Source: an uncultured Prevotellaceae bacterium
GTDB lineage: Bacteria > Bacteroidota > Bacteroidia > Bacteroidales > Bacteroidaceae
NCBI GenBank assembly: GCA_946415365.1
Contig: CAMKSE010000008.1
Location: 1 to 64,000 of the forward strand
Reading direction: 5' to 3'
DNA length: 64,000 nt
The notes below the pieces were generated by a model, which saw nothing but the letters and a program-made list of their open reading frames with translations, made no database searches and had not been told where the DNA came from. A program made the translations under genes and the position numbers. How positions within the stretch are numbered: the stretch's first letter is position 1; the number at the start of each line of letters is the position of its first letter. Of this stretch, positions 17,636 through 27,022 are shown piece after piece.

Positions 17636-18682
17636 TTAAAGTTTTGGCCAGCCGTCGGACGTCCAGCTGATAGGCCTCTGGATGAGGACGGAGGCTCCTT
17701 GCTGGGCTACGCTGTAGCCGTGGCAGATAAAGATGTCCTGACCGTCGAGGTGATAAGCGGCGCAGTGGCCTGCTGCCTCATACTCCTTCTTGTCACCCTC
17801 AAGGAAGATTTTTCCGCCGCCGTCGCGCATGTCCTTGCCCTCAGGATCAAGAAATGGTCCTTCGACACTACGGCTGCGGCCTACGGCCACACGGTAGTTG
17901 CTTTTCGCGCCCTGACAACAGTAGTCCCAAGAGACGAAGAGGTAGTACCAACCGTCGTGCTTGAAGATGAACGGGGCTTCGATGGCATTGGGGCCTGCGA
18001 AGTCGGAGGTGGGGTTCTTCGGCGGATTGGGATTCACGGAGAGCGCCTTCTTGCCGTCAGGATCCGTCAGGTTAAATCTGCGAGCAATGGTGCGAGGCTT
18101 CTCGCCAGCGGCGATGTGCATCGTTGTGTCGAGACGGACGAGCTGGATGCCATCCCAGAAGGATCCCCAGACGAGCCAAGGCTGATCCTGATCGTCGATG
18201 ACGAAGTTTGGGTCGATGGCGTTCCAGTTGTCACGACCTTCGTGTGAACAGACGATACAACCTTCATCGTCCCAGAGGCCGGAAGCTAAGGAACGTGTGG
18301 AGAGCAGTCCTATGGCAGAGCCGTTGCGCCCGAATGTGGAACAGCTGTAGGCCATCCACCAGCGGTTGTGCCATCTGATGACATCCGGAGCCCACACATG
18401 GTGGGTGAAGCCGGGCACAGAGTCATGAGCCCATTTGGGGATGACCGTCATGACCGGGTCAGCCTTTACCGTCCAGGTCTTGCGGTCCTTTGAGGTCATC
18501 TGTTGGATACCCATACCTGTGGCAAAGATATGCCAGGTACTGTCTTCGAGCGCCATCACCGGGTCGTGGACCATTGGTGTGGTGGTCTGGAAATCTGCAC
18601 GCTTGAAATGGCGGGGCTGGGCGACTGTCTGAGTGGAGACAAAAAGGGCCACCAGCGACCACATTATTGTTTTCGCTTTCAT
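17636..18682 (-). CDS. Secreted GH43 arabinan 1,5-alpha-L-arabinosidase
   Basis: A 348-residue single-domain enzyme with a signal peptide ending TQTVAQ. Catalytic features of the arabinanase branch are clear: the first Asp in MVHDPVMALED, WAPDVIRWHNRWWM, the middle Asp in NAIDPNFVIDDQ and the acid Glu in NAIEAPFIFKHDGWYY. It cuts alpha-1,5-linked arabinan. The next GH43 gene begins 36 bases downstream. A strong hairpin at 18711-18738 separates it from the surface lipoprotein gene upstream, so it is expressed by read-through or from a weak promoter that I could not identify. Confidence 0.87.
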   Translation of the reverse strand: MKAKTIMWSLVALFVSTQTVAQPRHFKRADFQTTTPMVHDPVMALEDSTWHIFATGMGIQQMTSKDRKTWTVKADPVMTVIPKWAHDSVPGFTHHVWAPDVIRWHNRWWMAYSCSTFGRNGSAIGLLSTRSLASGLWDDEGCIVCSHEGRDNWNAIDPNFVIDDQDQPWLVWGSFWDGIQLVRLDTTMHIAAGEKPRTIARRFNLTDPDGKKALSVNPNPPKNPTSDFAGPNAIEAPFIFKHDGWYYLFVSWDYCCQGAKSNYRVAVGRSRSVEGPFLDPEGKDMRDGGGKIFLEGDKKEYEAAGHCAAYHLDGQDIFICHGYSVAQQGASVLIQRPISWTSDGWPKL

Positions 18683-18710
18683 ATCTTACAGTGTTAAGGA
18701 GAAAAGTAAA

Positions 18711-18738
18711 GGGGGCGGGCTTCGCTAAGTCCGCCCCC
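18711..18738 (-). terminator. GC-rich hairpin after the SusC-SusD-lipoprotein operon
   Basis: GGGGGCGGGCTT and AAGTCCGCCCCC pair over 12 positions (one G-T) around CGCT. On the minus strand it is followed by TTTACTTTTC. It can stop, or partly stop, transcription before the downstream GH43 genes. Confidence 0.75.
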
Positions 18739-18790
18739 TACTCAAGATTACTAACTAACAAATTAAATATGTAGAATACAAATATCAATC

Positions 18791-20740
18791 CTACTCGAAT
18801 ACCAAGTGGCAACCGTCAACCGTGAAGCGGAACCAGAGGTCATCGGAGATAGGACCAATGCCGAGGTAATCCTGGTAGTAAGTGTTGCCGTCATTGCCCA
18901 ACATGACGCAGCGCACATCAGCCGTCCCGCCATTGTTGGTGACAGACACCGTCACCGTTGCATCGTCCATGGCCTTGAGCCATGCACCCCAGTCAGCCTG
19001 TCCACCACTGGTAGTCAGGTTGGGATTGTTCTCATAGCAGGCACCCCAACCGTAGTTGTCGGCACGTACCACAGCATATTCAGAAGTTCCATCGCTCGTT
19101 AGAACGACCACGAAGTTGTTCCAGTTGTTCTGCAGGTTGCTGTAGTTCTTGATGCGTGTGACAACGGTCTTACCCACAGGAACGTTGAAGTCTGAAGAGT
19201 GAGCGCCCCACCAGCCGGTAGAGTTGTCATCAGCACCAATCACGTTGTCGAACTCCAGGTGGCAGTTGTCTACCGTGAAGCGGAAGTAGAAGTCCTCTGG
19301 ATCGATGGCGATGCCCTTATACTCCTGAGTATAGAAGTTACCGTCAGTACCCTGCATGATTGCCGAGACGTCAGCAGACCCGTCGCCGTTGTTCGTAACG
19401 GCCACGTCGACCTTGGCACCGTCCATGGCAGCGAGCCATGCACCCCAGTCTGCCTGTCCACCGCTCAGCCACAGGTTCGGATTATTCTCATAGCCAGCAC
19501 CCCATCCGTAGTTATCGGCACGGACGACGGCGAACTCAGTGTTATCCTCACGGCAGAGCACCACCACAAAGTTGTTCCAGTTGTTCTGGCCACAAGTGTA
19601 GTTGGTGAAGCTGGTGATGAAGGTCTCGTTCGGGTTCACCTTGATGTTCTCGGAGTGAGCACCCCACCAGCCGGTAGAGTTGTCGGTAGCACCGATACTG
19701 GTGTACATCTTGTCAACGATCTCGAACTCTGCAGATCCGATTACCGGTGCCGTGGCAGCCTCGCCTTTGTAGGTCTTGGCATAGGCAGCAACCAGTGTCT
19801 TCTTACCCAGCGAGTTCATATTGGGAATAGCCTGGAAGGTCAGATCCTTTGCACTCACGGTAGCAGAAACCTCCTGTTCGAACTGGATGGTAGCGGTGAC
19901 ATTGGCAAATGCCTCCTCCAATGTAGTACCCTGAAGCACCTTCTTGGGCACGCCGTTAAGTGTCATCGACAGAGGCTGCTTGTCTTCCTTAGAGGTGAAG
20001 CCTCCGATAGGTTCGATGGTAGAACCGATGAAGTTGATGAATGAACCCTCGGGAACCAGGAATGCACGGATGGTCGTGTTCGACTGATCTGCATTCAGGT
20101 TCACCAGCGGTGTCTTCTGAGTATAGGTCTTCGTCACCTTACCATTGGTCATCGTGACAATCATACCACCTTCTGTACGATCGATGGTCAGCGTCACCTT
20201 GCCGCCGAGCTGGTCTACGCCGGCGTCGGTATCAGTAGCAAATTCAAGTGTACTCGTTGCAAGGCTACGATCGATATAGTCACCCCACTCAGAGTTTCCG
20301 CTCGGCTGGAAGTCGTAGCGGATAGCACCGTATTCCTTATAGTTGCCAGAACCACGGTCCTCGTCATTGGTGATGATCAGGGCATAGTTCTTATAGGTAT
20401 TCGATGCGTTGGGGTTGATGTTCAGATTGAACTGGGTAATCCACTTCTCACCCTCCGGGATCTGATAATACTTGGAGAAGACAGCCCACCAGCCGGTAGA
20501 GTAGTCTGTGGCGCCGACGGTATAGACATCTTCCTCCAAACCTTCTATTTCATCCTCGCCGCCCTGGTTCTTGGCCTTTTCTGCAGCAATGGAGTCGATC
20601 TTGCCGGAGATCCAGTCGGGAGAGTCGATGCTGTACAGGTCGCCGCCTTCACAGCTTGTAAAAAGTAAAGGAGAGAAGGAGAGAAGGAATAAGAAGATTA
20701 CTCCCACCACTATCTTATTATATATACTATTTGTTTTCAT
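18791..20740 (-). CDS. Surface glycan-binding-type lipoprotein with three repeated modules
   Basis: A 649-residue lipoprotein; the lipobox LLFTSC precedes the lipidated Cys. It sits in the SusE/F position after SusD but has no family I can name. Three copies of one module are seen: residues about 72-225 (divergent), 349-498 and 499-649 (near identical). Shared motifs are DxSTGWWxxxS, NNWNNFVVVL, RADNYGWGA, GGQADWGAWL and FRFTVDxCHL. Conserved Trp and Asn suggest a carbohydrate-binding jelly roll. The segment between modules 1 and 2 has an Ig-like look. It is likely to bind arabinan at the cell surface. The signal-peptide core is encoded by 8-base repeats (20670-20696). Confidence 0.8.
   Translation of the reverse strand: MKTNSIYNKIVVGVIFLFLLSFSPLLFTSCEGGDLYSIDSPDWISGKIDSIAAEKAKNQGGEDEIEGLEEDVYTVGATDYSTGWWAVFSKYYQIPEGEKWITQFNLNINPNASNTYKNYALIITNDEDRGSGNYKEYGAIRYDFQPSGNSEWGDYIDRSLATSTLEFATDTDAGVDQLGGKVTLTIDRTEGGMIVTMTNGKVTKTYTQKTPLVNLNADQSNTTIRAFLVPEGSFINFIGSTIEPIGGFTSKEDKQPLSMTLNGVPKKVLQGTTLEEAFANVTATIQFEQEVSATVSAKDLTFQAIPNMNSLGKKTLVAAYAKTYKGEAATAPVIGSAEFEIVDKMYTSIGATDNSTGWWGAHSENIKVNPNETFITSFTNYTCGQNNWNNFVVVLCREDNTEFAVVRADNYGWGAGYENNPNLWLSGGQADWGAWLAAMDGAKVDVAVTNNGDGSADVSAIMQGTDGNFYTQEYKGIAIDPEDFYFRFTVDNCHLEFDNVIGADDNSTGWWGAHSSDFNVPVGKTVVTRIKNYSNLQNNWNNFVVVLTSDGTSEYAVVRADNYGWGACYENNPNLTTSGGQADWGAWLKAMDDATVTVSVTNNGGTADVRCVMLGNDGNTYYQDYLGIGPISDDLWFRFTVDGCHLVFE
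20670..20696 (-). repeat. Octamer repeat inside the lipoprotein signal peptide
   Basis: GGAGAGAA occurs twice in register, followed by the derived GGAATAAG. On the coding strand this yields the hydrophobic FLFLLSFSPLL stretch ahead of the lipobox. Confidence 0.7.
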
Positions 20741-20750
20741 AACTTCTATG

Positions 20751-20792
20751 TTCTTATGTTCTTATGTCTTAAAAAACATGTTCTTATGTCGA
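20751..20792. repeat. Octamer repeat in the spacer before the lipoprotein gene
   Basis: TTCTTATG is repeated in tandem and again after a short gap, in the 54-base spacer between the SusD stop and the lipoprotein start. No coding function is seen. Confidence 0.6.
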
Positions 20793-20794
20793 AA

Positions 20795-22537
20795 TTAGAG
20801 ATTCACTACGGGGTGTACTGGTCCATACAGCTTGTCAGCATTGCTGGTGCTGCTGTTGGCAGAGTTGCCCTGGAGGTTGGGGTTGTCGTTCAGAGTACCC
20901 TGGTAGATGGGGAAGAACTCATGACCGGGAATCCAAGAATCATACGAGCTCTTCAGCTCAGAGTCGATACCTACTTCAGAATAGCTGACGGGCTCCTTCA
21001 GGCGACTGCGGTCGTTGGTACGACGGAAGGTTCCGTGCTCCTTCAGCTGCTGCAGACGACCACTGTCGTAGAACCATCCCCAACGGATGAGGTCGAAGCC
21101 ACGGCCGAACTCACAGCCAAACTCCTTCGGACGCTCCACGTTCGCAATCTGCTCGAACAACTTGTCGGCACTGTTGAAATCAGAGAGCTTCAGGTCAGCC
21201 AGACCAGCGCGGTTACGCACCTGGTTGATCCAGTCGATGGCCTGCTGTGTAGGACCGCTGATCTCGTTCTCGCACTCTGCAGCGCGCAGCAGCACGTCTG
21301 AGTATCGCATCATGCGGAGGTTGATACCGCAGTGAAGACCAGTGATAACCTTGTCATAGAGACCTGTGCGCAGGTTGGTGTTCTTGGCGATAGGCAGGCC
21401 GCCGTAGTTGTTGTTCGTCACGAAGGGAGCATCGTCTGTGATGGGCAGTGTGTAGCAGACATTGCCATATTCGAAGCCATCCCATTCAGGCTCGTAAGTG
21501 CCGATCGTCCAGTAAAGACGGGGATCGAGTGAGCCGCTGGTAGTACGCTCAGCCTTGAAGAGGTTGTAGAGCCAGGGAGAAGCAGAGAGGTCTGCCCAGC
21601 CACCGCAGTCGCCAGGACCGTAGTTACTCTCGATGGCATGGCCCTGCGTAGCGTTCGGGCTGGTGTTCACAGGTGTCCACTCGTCGTCGGTACCCTGAGA
21701 ACCGTAGTCAAGGAACTGCACTTCGAAGAGACTCTCGTCATTGTTCTCGTAAGCAGGTCCCTCACGGAAGTTGTCGCCGTAGTTGGCCATCAGCTTATAA
21801 GAGCCATACTGACCGTTGATGATATTCTTCAGAACGGTGAGTGCCTCGCTGTACTTATGGCGCATCATCAGTGCACGTGCATAGTAGCCTGCTGCAGCAC
21901 CACTGGTGGCACGACCCTTGGCCCACTCACCGCCGGCATTGCGGCTGGGCAGCAGCGTCATGGCCTCAGAGAAGTCCTTCTCTACCTGATCCCAGACCTC
22001 GTCGTACGTGCTGTTGGTGCCATAGAGACCATCGAGCGTTGAATAGGTTGCATAGTCCGTAATCAGAATTGGGTTCTGATAATAACCTGCGAGCATGTAG
22101 TAAGCCAGTCCGCGGAGGAACAGCATCTGACCTTTGATATGCTTCATCTGGTCGTTTAGGGCACTGTTGTCCTCACCACAGCGGGAGAGCGTGAAGTTTG
22201 TCACGTTGATGGTGTAGTACCAATCACGCCATGACCACTGTCCGATCTCGTCCGTAAAAGGAGCATTCAGGTCATCGAAGGGCATATACCATACCTGTGA
22301 AGAGTTCCATACCTCATCGCCACGGCACACATCGATGGTGTAACCAACGCGGGCGTAAGTTCCCTCCATACGAATGTGGTTGTAGGCTGCTATCACATTC
22401 TCCTCCAGGTCTTCGGCAGAGAAACCGAATGTAGCTGCCGTCTGCTGGTTGGGGTTTGTCACCTCCAGCTTGTCTTCGCACGAAGTGAGCGTGCCAAGAC
22501 CTAACACCAGCGCTAAAGAAATTTTATATAGTTTCAT
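20795..22537 (-). CDS. SusD-family outer-membrane glycan-binding lipoprotein
   Basis: A 580-residue SusD/RagB protein. The lipobox is LGTLTSC, followed by the usual DKLEVTNPNQQTAATFGFSAEDLEENVIAAYNHI region. TPR-like helices carry LRGLAYYML, and the C-terminal part contains RPKEFGCEFGRGFDLIRWG and GHEFFPIYQGTLNDNPNLQ. SusD lids the SusC channel and captures oligosaccharide. The gene lies 59 bases after SusC and forms an operon with it and the lipoprotein gene downstream. The nearby arabinanases point to arabino-oligosaccharides as ligand. Confidence 0.95.
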   Translation of the reverse strand: MKLYKISLALVLGLGTLTSCEDKLEVTNPNQQTAATFGFSAEDLEENVIAAYNHIRMEGTYARVGYTIDVCRGDEVWNSSQVWYMPFDDLNAPFTDEIGQWSWRDWYYTINVTNFTLSRCGEDNSALNDQMKHIKGQMLFLRGLAYYMLAGYYQNPILITDYATYSTLDGLYGTNSTYDEVWDQVEKDFSEAMTLLPSRNAGGEWAKGRATSGAAAGYYARALMMRHKYSEALTVLKNIINGQYGSYKLMANYGDNFREGPAYENNDESLFEVQFLDYGSQGTDDEWTPVNTSPNATQGHAIESNYGPGDCGGWADLSASPWLYNLFKAERTTSGSLDPRLYWTIGTYEPEWDGFEYGNVCYTLPITDDAPFVTNNNYGGLPIAKNTNLRTGLYDKVITGLHCGINLRMMRYSDVLLRAAECENEISGPTQQAIDWINQVRNRAGLADLKLSDFNSADKLFEQIANVERPKEFGCEFGRGFDLIRWGWFYDSGRLQQLKEHGTFRRTNDRSRLKEPVSYSEVGIDSELKSSYDSWIPGHEFFPIYQGTLNDNPNLQGNSANSSTSNADKLYGPVHPVVNL

Positions 22538-22550
22538 ATCTTTATTCGTT

Positions 22551-22598
22551 TTACTTTTTTACCTTTTTACCTTTTTACTTTTTTACTTTTTTACCTTT
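22551..22598. repeat. TTTTTACC octamer array between SusC and SusD
   Basis: The spacer consists almost wholly of TTTTTACC and TTTTTACT words and runs into the SusC stop codon (22597-22599). The same word makes up part of a signal-peptide region at 17527-17554. Confidence 0.85.
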
Positions 22599-25500
22599 AG
22601 AAGGTGAAGTTCAAGCCAGCCATGAAGCTTCGGGCCGTGGGGTACGAGCAGTAGTTGTAGCCTGGAGTAAACGTACCGCCGGCATAGTCAACGTTGTAGC
22701 CTTTATAGCCAGTGAAGGTGAAGAGGTTCTGTGCCGATACATAGATGCGGACACCAGTGACGTAGTTGGAGAACCACTTGTTAGGCAGGTTGCAGCCAAG
22801 CTCAACGTTGGCAATCTTCCAATAAGCGGCGTTCTGGATCTGACGGTCGCAGAACAGGTCGTTCCAAGCCAAGGTAGCACTATTAGAAAGGTATGTGCGA
22901 GGGATGCTGCTGACGTAGGTACCGCCGTCCCACTGGTTGGCGTCGAGAACAGCCACATCCTTGTTACCGTAGCCGTAGCTGGAGTTCAGGGCGTTGTACA
23001 GATAGTCGCTCACATGGTAGCCCAAAGCACCGAATGTAGAGATGCTCAGGTCGAAGATGCTATACTCCAAGTGTGCGCTCAGACCGAAGTTCACTGAAGG
23101 CAGGCCGCTGCCGAGCACTGTCTGGTCGTCGGCATTGATTTGGCCGTCGCCGTTGACATCACGGTAGTAGCAGTCACCAACCTGTGCGCCAGGCTGATAC
23201 TCTGAGAGTCCCTTGGATTGTGCGAGTGCATTCAGCTCGTCCAGCTGGGCCTGTGTGCGGATGATGCCTTGATAGTCCCAGCCGTAGAACTTACCGACTT
23301 CCTCGCCCACCTGAGTGATATAGGCGCCTGAGATGTATGAGTCAGTACCGAAGCCCAGCGAGGTCACCTTGTTGCTCAGTGTGCTCAGGTTGGCGCTGAT
23401 CTCGTGTTTCAGGGCATGGTCGCGGTTACGATAGGTCAGTGAGAACTCCAGACCACTGTTCTCCATCGATGCGGCGTTCATGGTCACTGATGTGTTGGCC
23501 ACACCAGCGCTGGCAGGAACGGGCACACCGTAGAGCAGGTCCTGAGACTTGTTCTTGTACCACTCAGCGGTGAATTCGATGCGGTTGTTGAAGAAAGCCA
23601 GGTCGATACCGACGTTCATGGTCTTTCTCTTCTCCCATGAGAGATTCTCGTTCACGAAATTCGAAACAGCCGAACCTGTGATGGGCTGGTTACCGAACGA
23701 GTAGGTCATATTGTTGCGGGCCATGGTGGCCTGGATGGCGTAGTCGCCCACAGCGGCCTCATAGCCGAGTTCACCATAGCTGGCACGAACCTTGAACATA
23801 TTGACGATGTCGCGGTCGATGGGGAAGAACTTCTCCTTGTCGAAGCGCCAGCCTACGGAGATAGAAGTGAAGGTGTCCCAGCGGATGTCCTTCGACAGGC
23901 GGGAGCTGCCGTCACGACGAACGATACCCGAGATCAGGTACTTGCCGTCGTAGTCATAGTTCAGACGAGCGAGGTATGAAGCCAAGGTGTGCTTGTACTC
24001 ATAGCTGTCGGCACTCCAGGAGCTGGCGTTCTGCAGCTGCAGGAAATATGGCTCTGAGAGGTTCACGCCTGTAGCGCCCAGAGTGTTGGTATTCTCCTGT
24101 TCGAAGGTCTGACCCACCACCACGTTAGCGTGATGCAGTCCGATGGTACCGTCCCAAGTCAGCGTATTCTCTATCAGGGCATCGGTATATTTGCGATGAG
24201 CCTTGGTTAGACGCTCGTTCTCTTTGGCCAGATACACACGGTTGCTCTGAATCCATGCGGGGATCCAGGTCTTGTCGTTGGCCGAGGTCGTGCTGTAAGA
24301 GAGGTTGATCTTATAGGTCAGCTGGTGGTTCTTGCTCTTGATGCCCAGCATGCCGAGCAGGTCGACGTCGGCAGATGCCGTACCCACGAAGCGGTCCACG
24401 ACCGTGTTACGGGTCAGCATGTTGTTCACCAGCAGCGGGTTCATGGCCGAGATGTCACCGTGTACCGTGTCGTAGTACACACCGTAGCCATAGGCGTCGT
24501 ACTTATAGCCGCTGGCCGAACCCACCATGTCGTCGAGCACCCATGTCGATTCGTCGTAAGCCTTGATGGTGGGTTGCATGTTCAGCACGCCGCCGAGGAT
24601 GTTACCTAAGTTACCATAAAGTCCCTGCACGTATTCGTTGGCATTCGACACAGCCAGATTGTCCTGGTCTGAGTGAGAATAGACGAGACTGGTACGGAAT
24701 TTGATGAACTTAATGTCCATCGTGTTGTTCACGCGTGCCGTGTAACGCTCAAAGTTAGGACCTGCGCCCTCGAGCGTACCTTTCTGGTTATAGTAGTCCA
24801 GACTGATGTTATAGGTGTTGTTGGCACCGCCACCGCTCAGATTCACGCTGTGGTTCTGGCGGATACCTGTCTTGAAGGCCTCGTCGAGCCAGTCCGTATT
24901 GGTGTTGTCGCGGAAGTGGTAGTAGCCGTCACTGCCGAGGCTGTAGCCACCAGGTACGGGGATACCGGCATTCTCAGCGGCAATGCCGAGGTAGCGGCTG
25001 TACTGAGTGGCATCCATCACGTCGTAGACATCCTTCCTGATCTGGTCTACACCGAAGTAGCCCTTGTAGTCCACCTTCAGCGGCTGGTCCTTCTTACCAC
25101 CCTTCGTGGTGATGATCACCACACCGTTAGCAGCACGAGAACCGTAGATGGCACCAGCGGAAGCATCCTTCAGCACCTGAATGGTCTCGATATCGTTTGG
25201 CGAGAAGTCGCGGATGGTCGTACCCATGGGCACACCGTCGATCACATACAGAGGTGCCGTGCTGCCGAAGCTACCGATACCACGGATACGTACTGATGGG
25301 TCGGCACCGGGCTGACCGTCAGAGGTAATCTGCACACCGGCCACCTTACCTTCGAGCATCGAGGAGATGTTCGAGTGCGACACGCGCTTCAGTTCGTCAG
25401 CGTTCACGATAGACACAGAACCTGTCAGGTCGGCCTTCTTCTGAACACCGTAACCCACAACGACCACCTGATCAAGCATCAGGGCGTCTGATTCTAATTG

Positions 25501-25815
25501 AATTTGGTTCAGGAGCGCACGTCCGCGTACGGCAATCTCGCGATCCTTGTAACCCACATAGCTCACTACGAGCGTAGCATTAGCAGGAGCATCCAGTTGG
25601 AAGTTACCGTCGTAGTCGGTGATAGCGCCCGTCTGGGCACCCTTCACCTTGACGGTGGCACCAATGAGCGCCTCTCCTGATTGATCAACAACCTGACCGC
25701 TGACCTTGATGGTCTGGTCCTGCTGCACAGATGCCTTTGCGGTGGCTGGGCAGAACGTCAGTCCTCCCAGAATACCGAGAAATAGCATCACAGAGAATAA
25801 TACTTCTTTCCTCAT
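22597..25815 (-). CDS. SusC-family TonB-dependent oligosaccharide transporter
   Basis: A 1072-residue outer-membrane receptor. After the signal peptide comes a carboxypeptidase-D-like domain (IKVSGQVVDQSGEALIGATV, about 36-115). The plug follows with the TonB-box-like DQVVVVGYGVQKKADLTGSV and GAIYGSRAANGVVIITTKGG, then a 22-strand barrel ending LNFTF. It imports glycan fragments with SusD using TonB energy. It is the first gene of the arabinan operon. The promoter and a direct-repeat operator lie just upstream. No regulator gene is adjacent, so its sensor is encoded elsewhere. Confidence 0.96.
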   Translation of the reverse strand: MRKEVLFSVMLFLGILGGLTFCPATAKASVQQDQTIKVSGQVVDQSGEALIGATVKVKGAQTGAITDYDGNFQLDAPANATLVVSYVGYKDREIAVRGRALLNQIQLESDALMLDQVVVVGYGVQKKADLTGSVSIVNADELKRVSHSNISSMLEGKVAGVQITSDGQPGADPSVRIRGIGSFGSTAPLYVIDGVPMGTTIRDFSPNDIETIQVLKDASAGAIYGSRAANGVVIITTKGGKKDQPLKVDYKGYFGVDQIRKDVYDVMDATQYSRYLGIAAENAGIPVPGGYSLGSDGYYHFRDNTNTDWLDEAFKTGIRQNHSVNLSGGGANNTYNISLDYYNQKGTLEGAGPNFERYTARVNNTMDIKFIKFRTSLVYSHSDQDNLAVSNANEYVQGLYGNLGNILGGVLNMQPTIKAYDESTWVLDDMVGSASGYKYDAYGYGVYYDTVHGDISAMNPLLVNNMLTRNTVVDRFVGTASADVDLLGMLGIKSKNHQLTYKINLSYSTTSANDKTWIPAWIQSNRVYLAKENERLTKAHRKYTDALIENTLTWDGTIGLHHANVVVGQTFEQENTNTLGATGVNLSEPYFLQLQNASSWSADSYEYKHTLASYLARLNYDYDGKYLISGIVRRDGSSRLSKDIRWDTFTSISVGWRFDKEKFFPIDRDIVNMFKVRASYGELGYEAAVGDYAIQATMARNNMTYSFGNQPITGSAVSNFVNENLSWEKRKTMNVGIDLAFFNNRIEFTAEWYKNKSQDLLYGVPVPASAGVANTSVTMNAASMENSGLEFSLTYRNRDHALKHEISANLSTLSNKVTSLGFGTDSYISGAYITQVGEEVGKFYGWDYQGIIRTQAQLDELNALAQSKGLSEYQPGAQVGDCYYRDVNGDGQINADDQTVLGSGLPSVNFGLSAHLEYSIFDLSISTFGALGYHVSDYLYNALNSSYGYGNKDVAVLDANQWDGGTYVSSIPRTYLSNSATLAWNDLFCDRQIQNAAYWKIANVELGCNLPNKWFSNYVTGVRIYVSAQNLFTFTGYKGYNVDYAGGTFTPGYNYCSYPTARSFMAGLNFTF

Positions 25816-25867
25816 TGTTTGTTGCTTTAAGTTTATAAAAATTGAATTATATTAGTGAAATTTTTCG

Positions 25868-25875
25868 CAAAGTTA
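25868..25875 (-). promoter_or_regulatory. -7 element of the arabinan SusC operon
   Basis: TAACTTTG on the minus strand, 52 bases before the ATG at 25815. A TTTG at 25892-25895 lies 16 bases further upstream. Confidence 0.6.
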
Positions 25876-25894
25876 AGGTATTATAACAGACCAA

Positions 25895-25930
25895 AGGTGG
25901 ACAAAACGTTTTATTAGGTGGACAAAACGT
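25895..25930. promoter_or_regulatory. Direct-repeat operator upstream of the SusC promoter
   Basis: AGGTGGACAAAACGT occurs twice without mismatch, at 25895-25909 and 25916-25930. The 21-base period equals two helical turns. The position just upstream of the -7 element fits binding by an activator such as an AraC-type hybrid regulator; this role is inferred. Confidence 0.7.
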
Positions 25931-26052
25931 GCTTTCCCTCTAAAACGGTCATTTTTCTCTATTTTATCCCCTTTTACCCCACTTCGTTGACATAAATCAA
26001 GGAATTGCTATAATATATCTTAACAGCCGTTCTGCCCTTCCAAAACTTTTTG

Positions 26053-26060
26053 TATCTTTG
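26053..26060 (+). promoter_or_regulatory. -7 element of the hydroxyacid dehydrogenase gene
   Basis: TATCTTTG ends only 5 bases before the ATG at 26066, so the message should have almost no leader. Confidence 0.65.
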
Positions 26061-26065
26061 CACTC

Positions 26066-27019
26066 ATGATGAAGATTGTGATCCTTGACGGCTATTCAGC
26101 TGATCCCGGCGACCTCTCGTGGGAGGAGCTGGAGCAGATGGGCGAGGTGACGGTGTACGACCGCACAAGCCCGAGTGAGACTGTACAGAGAGCTGCTGAA
26201 GCAGACATCGTGTTGACCAACAAGGTCGTGCTCGATCGTGAAAAGATCGCCCAACTGCCTCGCCTTAAGTATATAGGTGTGCTGGCAACGGGCTATAACG
26301 TTGTCGACATCGAGGCAGCCCACGAACGCGGCATCGTCGTGACCAACGTACCAGCCTATAGTACGGAAAGTGTGGCACAGATGGTGTTTGCCCATTTGCT
26401 GACGGTGACGAATCGTACAGAGCACTATGCCATACAGAATCGCAGTGGCCGATGGTCCGCCAGTCCCGACTTCTGCTATTGGGACTTCCCCCTCATGGAA
26501 CTGGCAGGCAAGACCATCGGTATCGTTGGACTTGGCAACATCGGCCGCCGCGTGGCAGAGATTGCCCTCGCTTTTGGCATGAAGGTGAAGGCTATGACCA
26601 GCAAGAGCCAGGAACAATTGCCTGCAGGCATAGAGAAGGCAGACCTCCAGACGCTGCTGTCTTCGGCTGACGTGCTGTCGCTTCACTGCCCGCTGACCGC
26701 CAACACCCGCCACCTCATCAATGCCGATACGCTGCGGCTGATGAAACCCACCGCCATTCTCATCAACACAGGCCGAGGACCTCTGATCGACGATCAGGCA
26801 GTAGCCAACGCCCTGCAAGAAGGACTGTTAGGCGCATTCTGTGCCGATGTGCTCACCACAGAACCGCCCAGCAGCAACAATCCCTTACTCTCGCAGCCCA
26901 ATGCTTTTATCACGCCGCACATCGCCTGGGCATCCACTGAGGCTCGCACCCGTCTGCTCCAGATTGCTATTGCCAACGTACGGGCATTCGCCAGCGGCAA
27001 ACCTCAGAATACGGTGTAG
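26066..27019 (+). CDS. D-2-hydroxyacid dehydrogenase (glycerate dehydrogenase-like)
   Basis: A 317-residue NAD(P)-dependent enzyme of the D-isomer-specific 2-hydroxyacid dehydrogenase family. The Rossmann motif is GIVGLGNIGRRVAEIALAFG. The catalytic Arg lies in INTGRGPLIDD, and the His in ITPHIAWAS. The members closest in look reduce hydroxypyruvate or glyoxylate, so glycerate dehydrogenase is the best guess, but the substrate is not fixed by the sequence. The ATG at 26069 is an equal start candidate. It is a single-gene unit and converges on the GH13 gene with 3 bases between the ends. Confidence 0.88.
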   Translation: MMKIVILDGYSADPGDLSWEELEQMGEVTVYDRTSPSETVQRAAEADIVLTNKVVLDREKIAQLPRLKYIGVLATGYNVVDIEAAHERGIVVTNVPAYSTESVAQMVFAHLLTVTNRTEHYAIQNRSGRWSASPDFCYWDFPLMELAGKTIGIVGLGNIGRRVAEIALAFGMKVKAMTSKSQEQLPAGIEKADLQTLLSSADVLSLHCPLTANTRHLINADTLRLMKPTAILINTGRGPLIDDQAVANALQEGLLGAFCADVLTTEPPSSNNPLLSQPNAFITPHIAWASTEARTRLLQIAIANVRAFASGKPQNTV

Positions 27020-27022
27020 TCC

